Shown here: one piece after another, positions 59,512 to 64,000 of the stretch
Layout: each line of letters opens with the position of its first letter
How positions within the stretch are numbered: position 1 is the stretch's first letter
From: Salvelinus alpinus
Lineage: Eukaryota; Chordata; Actinopteri; Salmoniformes; Salmonidae
Direction of reading: 5' to 3'
DNA length: 64,000 bases
NCBI RefSeq assembly: GCF_045679555.1
Contig: NC_092092.1
Coordinates: 18,765,469 to 18,829,468, forward strand
Translations under genes and position numbers: made by a program
Notes under the pieces: model-generated
Databases searched by the model: none
What the model was told of the DNA's origin: nothing
Seen by the model: the letters and a program-made list of their open reading frames with translations, nothing else

Positions 59512-60626
59512 GAATGTACAAAACATTAGGAACAACATCCAAATATTGAGTTGTACCCCCTTTTGCCCTCAGAACAGCCTCATTTCGTCAGGGAATGAAC
59601 TCTACAAGGTGTCAAAGCATTTTACAGTGATGCTGGCCCATGTTGACTTCAATGCTTCCCATAGTTGTGTCAAATTGGCTGGATGTCCTTTGGATGGTGG
59701 ACCATTATTGATACACTCACAGGAAACTGTTGAGCCTGAAAAACCCAGCAGCATTGCAGTTATTGAAACGCTCAACCTGGGATCCCTGGCACCTACTCGG
59801 CTTCCTATTTCGCAACAAAGCCTCCTTCACTCATGCTGCCAAACATACCCTCGTAAAACTGATTATCCTACCGATCCTCGACTTCGGCGATGTCATTTAC
59901 AAAACAGCCTCCAACACTCTACTCAGCAAACTGGATGTTGTCTATCACAGTGCCATCCGTTTTGTCATCAAAGCCCCATATACTACCCACCCCTGCGACC
60001 TGTATGCTCTCATTGGCTGGCCCTCGCTACATATTCGTCACCAAACCCACTGGCTCCAGGTCATCTATAAGCCTTGGCTAGGTAAAGCCCCACCTTATCT
60101 CAGCTCACTGGTCGCCATAGCAACACCCACCCATAGCACTCGCTCCAGCAGGTATGTTTCACTGGTCATGCCCAAAGCCAACACCTCTATTGGCTGCCTT
60201 TCCTTCCAGTTCTCTGGTGCCAATGACTGGAATGAATTGCAAAAATCACTGAAGCTGGAGACTTATATCTCCCTCTCAAACTTTAAGCATCAGCTGTCAG
60301 AGCAGCTTATCGATCACTGTACCTGTACACAGCCCATCTGTAAATAACATACCCAACTACCTCATCCCCATATTGTTCCATAACTGTGTTGATACACAGT
60401 TATTCTTGGTTCTTGATACACACTGGAAACTGTTGAGCCTGAAAAACCCAGCAGCGTTACAGTTCTTGACAAACTCAAACTTATGTGCCTGACACCTACT
60501 ATCATACCCAGTTCAAAGGCAATTAACTCAAAGGCACATTCACCCTGTGAATGGCACACATGCACAATCCATGTCTCAATTGTCTCAAGGCTTAAACATC
60601 CTTCTTTAATCTTTCTCCCCCTCAAA
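59512..60626 (-). mobile_element. Tc1-like MITE (23,732 family) interrupted by a LINE fragment
   Basis: gtacaaaacattaggaacaa at 59,516 is the terminus of this family. 59,516-59,796 and about 60,408-60,626 carry the complement of the helix-turn-helix region (aaaacccagcagcgttacag, ccattcaccctctgaatgg-like). The outer end beyond 60,626 is missing. About 90 bp are present on both sides of the inserted LINE. Confidence 0.7.
59797..60400 (+). pseudogene. LINE Y-type reverse transcriptase C-terminus
   Basis: The frame 59,730-60,347 is LINE-derived from about residue 23: [100 protein letters not shown] and FKHQLSEQLIDHCTC, ending at the natural stop. The C-terminal ~180 residues are intact. The last residues match the frame at 53,561-53,295 of LINE Y. 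5'-truncated. Confidence 0.85.
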
Positions 60627-62155
60627 TGTCAACTGTTTTCTGATTATCTGGTGCTTTTGTCCCCAACCAAGGAGGGCCTACAGTTTACATATCAATGAAT
60701 TGACAAGTGCACTAGAACAGTCTGCAGCGCCCGGCCTCAACCTACTGGACTCTGAAGTCAAATGTCTACTGTTTTCAGATTATCTGGTGCTTCTGTCCCC
60801 AACCAAGGAGGGCCTACAGCAGCACTTAGATCGTCTGCACAGATTCTGTCTGACTTGGGCCCTGACGTTAAATCTAATTATGACAAAAATAATGGTGTTC
60901 CAAAAAGGTCCAGTAGCCAGGACCACAAAAACAAATGATATCTAGACACCGTTGCCCTAGAGCACTCAAATAACTATACCTTCCTCTGTCTAAACATCAA
61001 CACCACAGTTAACTTCCACAATGCTGTTAATGATCTAAGAGATAAGGCAAGAAGGGCCTTCTATGCCAAATTAAGGAACATAAAACTCATTAGGATCTGG
61101 CTAAAATTATTTAAATCTGTTATAGGACCCATTGCCCTCTTTGGTTGTGAGGTCTGGGGTCCACTAACTAACCAATAATTAATCTAATGGGACAAACACC
61201 CAATTGAGACTTTGCAAAAATATGCTTTGTGTAGAACGCAAAACCCCAAATAATCCATGCAGAGCAGAATTAGGGGAATACCCGCAAGTTATCAAAATCC
61301 AGAAAAGAGCTGTTAAATTCCACAACCTCCTAAAAGGTAACGATGCCCACACATTCCACCACAAAGCCCTCACCTATAGAGAGATTAACCTAGAGAAGTG
61401 TCCCCTCAGCCAGCTGGTTCTGGGACTCTGTTCACAAAAACAAACAGACCCCACAGAGCCACAGGACAGCAACATAATTAGACCCAACCAAATTATGAGA
61501 AAGCTAAAAGTGAACTATATGACACACTGGAAAGATTCAACCAACAAAACAGAGAAAACTGGAATGCTATCTGGCCCTAAACAGAGAATACACAGTGGCA
61601 GAATACCTGACCACTGTGACTGACACAAAATAAAGAAAATTCTTGACTATGGAAAGACTCAGTGAGCATAGCCTTGCTACTGAGAGAGGCCGCCATAGGC
61701 GGACCTGACTCTCGAGAGAAGACAGGCTATGTGCCCACTGCCCACAAAATGAGGTGGAAACTGAGCTGCACTTCCTGACCTCCTGACAAATGTATGACCA
61801 CATTAGAGATACATATTTCCCACAGATCACACAGACCCGCATAGATTTTGAAAACAAATCAAACATTAATATACTCCCATATCTGTTAGGCGAAATACCG
61901 CAGTGTGTAATCACAGCCGCAGAACATTGTAAATACCACCAATATTTATCTTCCTCTACTATTAACACTACAAGTTTTGGCACATTGCCAAAACAATGTG
62001 TATAGCTGATAATATCTCTTGAAATATCTTTATCTTTTTAAAAACATTATCATTTAATGTTAAATTAGAATAGTTTTGTTGATAGTTTTTTTCACTTGCT
62101 TTGGCAATGTAAACACGTTTCCCATGTCAATAAAGCCTCTGAATTGAATTGATTT
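60627..62155 (+). pseudogene. LINE RT C-terminal remnant of another family
   Basis: Pieces across frames: ELTSALEQSAAPGLNLLDSE and KCLLFSDYLVLLSPTKEGLQ (the catalytic FADD altered to FSDY) with HRFCLTWALTLNLIMTKIMV at 60,690-60,945; INTTVNFHNAVNDLRDKARR near 61,000-61,060; FKSVIGPIALFGCEVWGPL near 61,110-61,160; then LGEYPQVIKIQKRAVKFHNL and NLEKCPLSQLVLGLCSQKQT in 61,204-61,623, and DHIRDTYFPQITQTRIDFEN near 61,795-61,860. The 3' end gtcaataaagcctctgaatt (62,128) has AATAAA and an attga tail. Clade uncertain. The first ~55 bp repeat the later segment at 60,759. Confidence 0.75.
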
Positions 62156-62159
62156 GAGA

Positions 62160-62812
62160 GAGAGAGGGAGACAGCAAGAGAGAGAGAGAAACCTGGCTAA
62201 GGAGAGTGGCACTGGCACTGCCCTTTACCTGATCAGAGCATAATTAAATCACACATGAAGATATGAAAGATGAAGAAACCAGACTGTTTCTGGGAAATTG
62301 AATAAGACATCTTTCTGGGAAAATCAAGCAGAATATTTCCCGAAGTGTAATGCCCTGGAGTTTATTTTCATGATTAGAGGCCAAATAATGTATTGAATCA
62401 AATAAAGATAACCCTCACAAAAGCTGTCAAAATACAATGAATATTTTATCTCATATATTGTATTTTCCCCCCATAAAAGAATACAAGCACAGGTGCCAAT
62501 GGTTATAGTAGTAAAGCGTGCTCTGAGAGATTGATTTGAATTGGCACCCCCAACTGCTCTGATACGTTCCACTCCAGTATCTGACATCCATCTGTGTATG
62601 GATGGGGATGATAATCAGGTAGACCTGGTAGAGCTGGGATTGCATTCAGTCAACTGGAGGCGAAGGAGGAGGGCTTTTTCATATTCCTCACCATTCTCCA
62701 ACCACCTGAACTCACATGAATATCAAAGTGTGTTTTTATCTCCCAAAACAGGGCTGTCATTTTAGGCATTTTATTTCCCTCTCATGGACCTGACTGTCGC
62801 CTCCCCTGGCAG
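62160..62812. other. No recognisable feature
   Basis: Short gagag tract at 62,156-62,190, then mixed sequence without repeat or exon pattern that I can support. Confidence 0.35.
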
Positions 62813-62877
62813 AAAGACCACATCATCATGGACGACAGGGGTGCTGTGTGTGTTAGTGCCAAGAGCAAGACTAAACG
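62813..62877 (+). other. Candidate host exon, 65 nt
   Basis: Preceded by a pyrimidine-rich stretch and CCCTGGCAG, followed by GTACGT. One frame reads KDHIIMDDRGAVCVSAKSKTK; a second frame is also open, which weakens the case. It is outside recognised repeats. I do not recognise the protein. 62,878-63,150 is featureless. Confidence 0.25.
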
Positions 62878-63152
62878 GTACGTTCTGAGAATCTGTTCTA
62901 TGGTGATTTAAATGCTTGATATATTCTCAACAGGTTTTTCGACTAAGTTGCTTTCCAACAGAATGCATCTATAGGAGGCTGTTACATCATGCATTTCCTT
63001 ATTCCTAGAAATGTTTTAGATCCAGAAATGAAAGCTTGCTTGATTCAACCATTACTACCATATTAAGATCAGCGTTCAATGACTGCTTTACCACGTCTTT
63101 TTCAGCTCTGTCACAACAAGAAAAACAGCAACAAGCTGTCAATTCCACAGTG

Positions 63153-64000
63153 TAAAGAGTGCTTAGCTTCACTAGGTTCTGATACCAGAGTGGCAGTGTC
63201 TGGACAGAGTTTAGCTTCACTAGGTTCTGAAACCAGAGTGGCAGTGTCTGGACAGAGTTTAGCCTCACTAGGTTCTGATACCAGAGTGGCAGTGTCTGGA
63301 CAGAGTTTAGCTTCACTAGGTTCTGATACCAGAGTGGCAGTGTCTGGACAGAGTTTAGCTTCACTAGGTTCTGATACCAGAGTGGCAGTGTCTGGACAGA
63401 GTTTAGCCTCACTAGGTTCTGATACCAGAGTGGCAGTGTCTGGACAGAGTTTAGCCTCACTAGGTTCTGATACCAGAGTGGCAGTGTCTGGACAGAGTTT
63501 AGCTTCACTAGGTTCTGATACCAGAGTGGCAGTGTCTGGACAGAGTTTATTCTCACTAGGTTCTGATACCAGAGTGGCAGTGTCTGGACAGAGTTTAGCC
63601 TCACTAGGTTCTGATACCAGAGTGGCAGTGTCCGGACAGAGTTTAGCCTCACTAGGTTCTGATACCAGAGTGGCGGTGTCTGGACAGAGTTTACCTTCAC
63701 TAGGTTCTGATACCAGAGTGGCAGTGTCTGGACAGAGTTTATTCTCACTAGGTTCTGATACCAGAGTGGCAGTGTCTGGACAGAGTTTATTCTCACTAGG
63801 TTCTGATACCAGAGTGGCAGTGTCTGGACAGAGTTTAGCTTCACTAGGTTCTGATACCAGAGTGGCAGTGTCTGGACAGAGTTTAGCTTCACTAGGTTCT
63901 GATACCAGAGTGGCAGTGTCTGGACAGAGTTTATTCTCACTAGGTTCTGATACCAGAGTGGCGGTGTCTGGACAGAGTTTAGCTTCACTAGGTTCTGATA
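63153..64000. repeat. 48-bp minisatellite, at least 17 units, running off the window
   Basis: Unit ttctgataccagagtggcag, tgtctggacagagtttagct, tcactagg (48 bp). Variants alternate gctt, gcct, ttct and cctt after gttta. The minus strand is open through the entire array (16-residue repeat NSVQTLPLWYQNLVKL) and on to a unique tail ending at 63,005. The array's right end is outside the window. Confidence 0.97.

Noticed and set aside
59101..59549. Open frames with DRPT/GRSV repeats
   Set aside because: They are the (GACC)n microsatellite read in each frame.
63005..63988. 327-residue minus-strand frame as a gene
   Set aside because: It is the translation of the 48-bp tandem array whose unit is a multiple of three; nothing besides openness supports it.

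Overview
The window looks like vertebrate nuclear DNA from a teleost fish, most probably a salmonid (Salmo, Oncorhynchus or Salvelinus group). The grounds are the many decayed Tc1-like transposons with TA target duplications, several non-LTR retrotransposon families whose 3' tails I recognise as salmonid, tRNA-derived SINEs, long CA/TG microsatellites, and a short tail (near 43,040) typical of the RSg-1 LINE/HpaI SINE group. Species level cannot be settled from sequence reading alone. Nothing resembles a bacterial operon, phage, CRISPR array or virus. I find no complete host protein-coding gene. Two short exon-like segments (35,936-35,995 and 62,813-62,877) are weak candidates for exons of a large plus-strand gene whose introns would fill the window.

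Layout. 1-8.2 kb: remnants of an L1-type LINE (ORF1 piece at the left edge, ORF2 endonuclease and C-terminal pieces at 5.9-8.2 kb), apparently split by a second LINE that itself carries a Tc1-like element with another Tc1-like element inside it, plus a hAT-type transposase remnant. 8.36-16.45 kb: one Tc1-like element expanded about five-fold by nested insertions: a solo LTR holding a LINE tail, and a LINE holding a Tc1-like element that holds another. 16.5-23.7 kb: mostly non-coding, with microsatellites, a 24-bp minisatellite, purine tracts and small palindromic repeats. 23.7-28.7 kb: a small Tc1-like MITE, then a hAT relic into which a Ty3/Gypsy retrotransposon inserted (5-bp target duplication GTTGG at both ends). 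28.7-37.1 kb: sparse sequence with MITEs, a 27-bp minisatellite, a LINE in a purine tract and a TG tract.

37.1-45.4 kb: an L1 ORF2 relic, a Tc1-like element with 101-bp inverted repeats, a truncated Tc1-like copy, SINEs and two further LINE 3' parts. 45.4-52.2 kb: a near-identical second copy of a 117-bp segment from 35.3 kb, a SINE inside a hAT relic, a Tc1-like element inside another repeat, and LINE and Tc1 ends. 52.7-56.9 kb: a three-level nest (LINE tail containing another LINE containing a Tc1-like element whose transposase frame is broken by a single stop codon). 57-64 kb: SINEs, a striking 110-bp-arm inverted repeat, a (GACC)n tract, more LINE pieces and a 48-bp minisatellite running off the right edge.

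How the parts relate: these are not cooperating genes. They are successive layers of selfish elements, nearly all disabled by stops, frameshifts or deletions. Family names given from memory are recognition, not database results. I did not find a previously undescribed biological system; the most interesting items are structural (nests, palindromes, minisatellites open in several frames, a local duplication).
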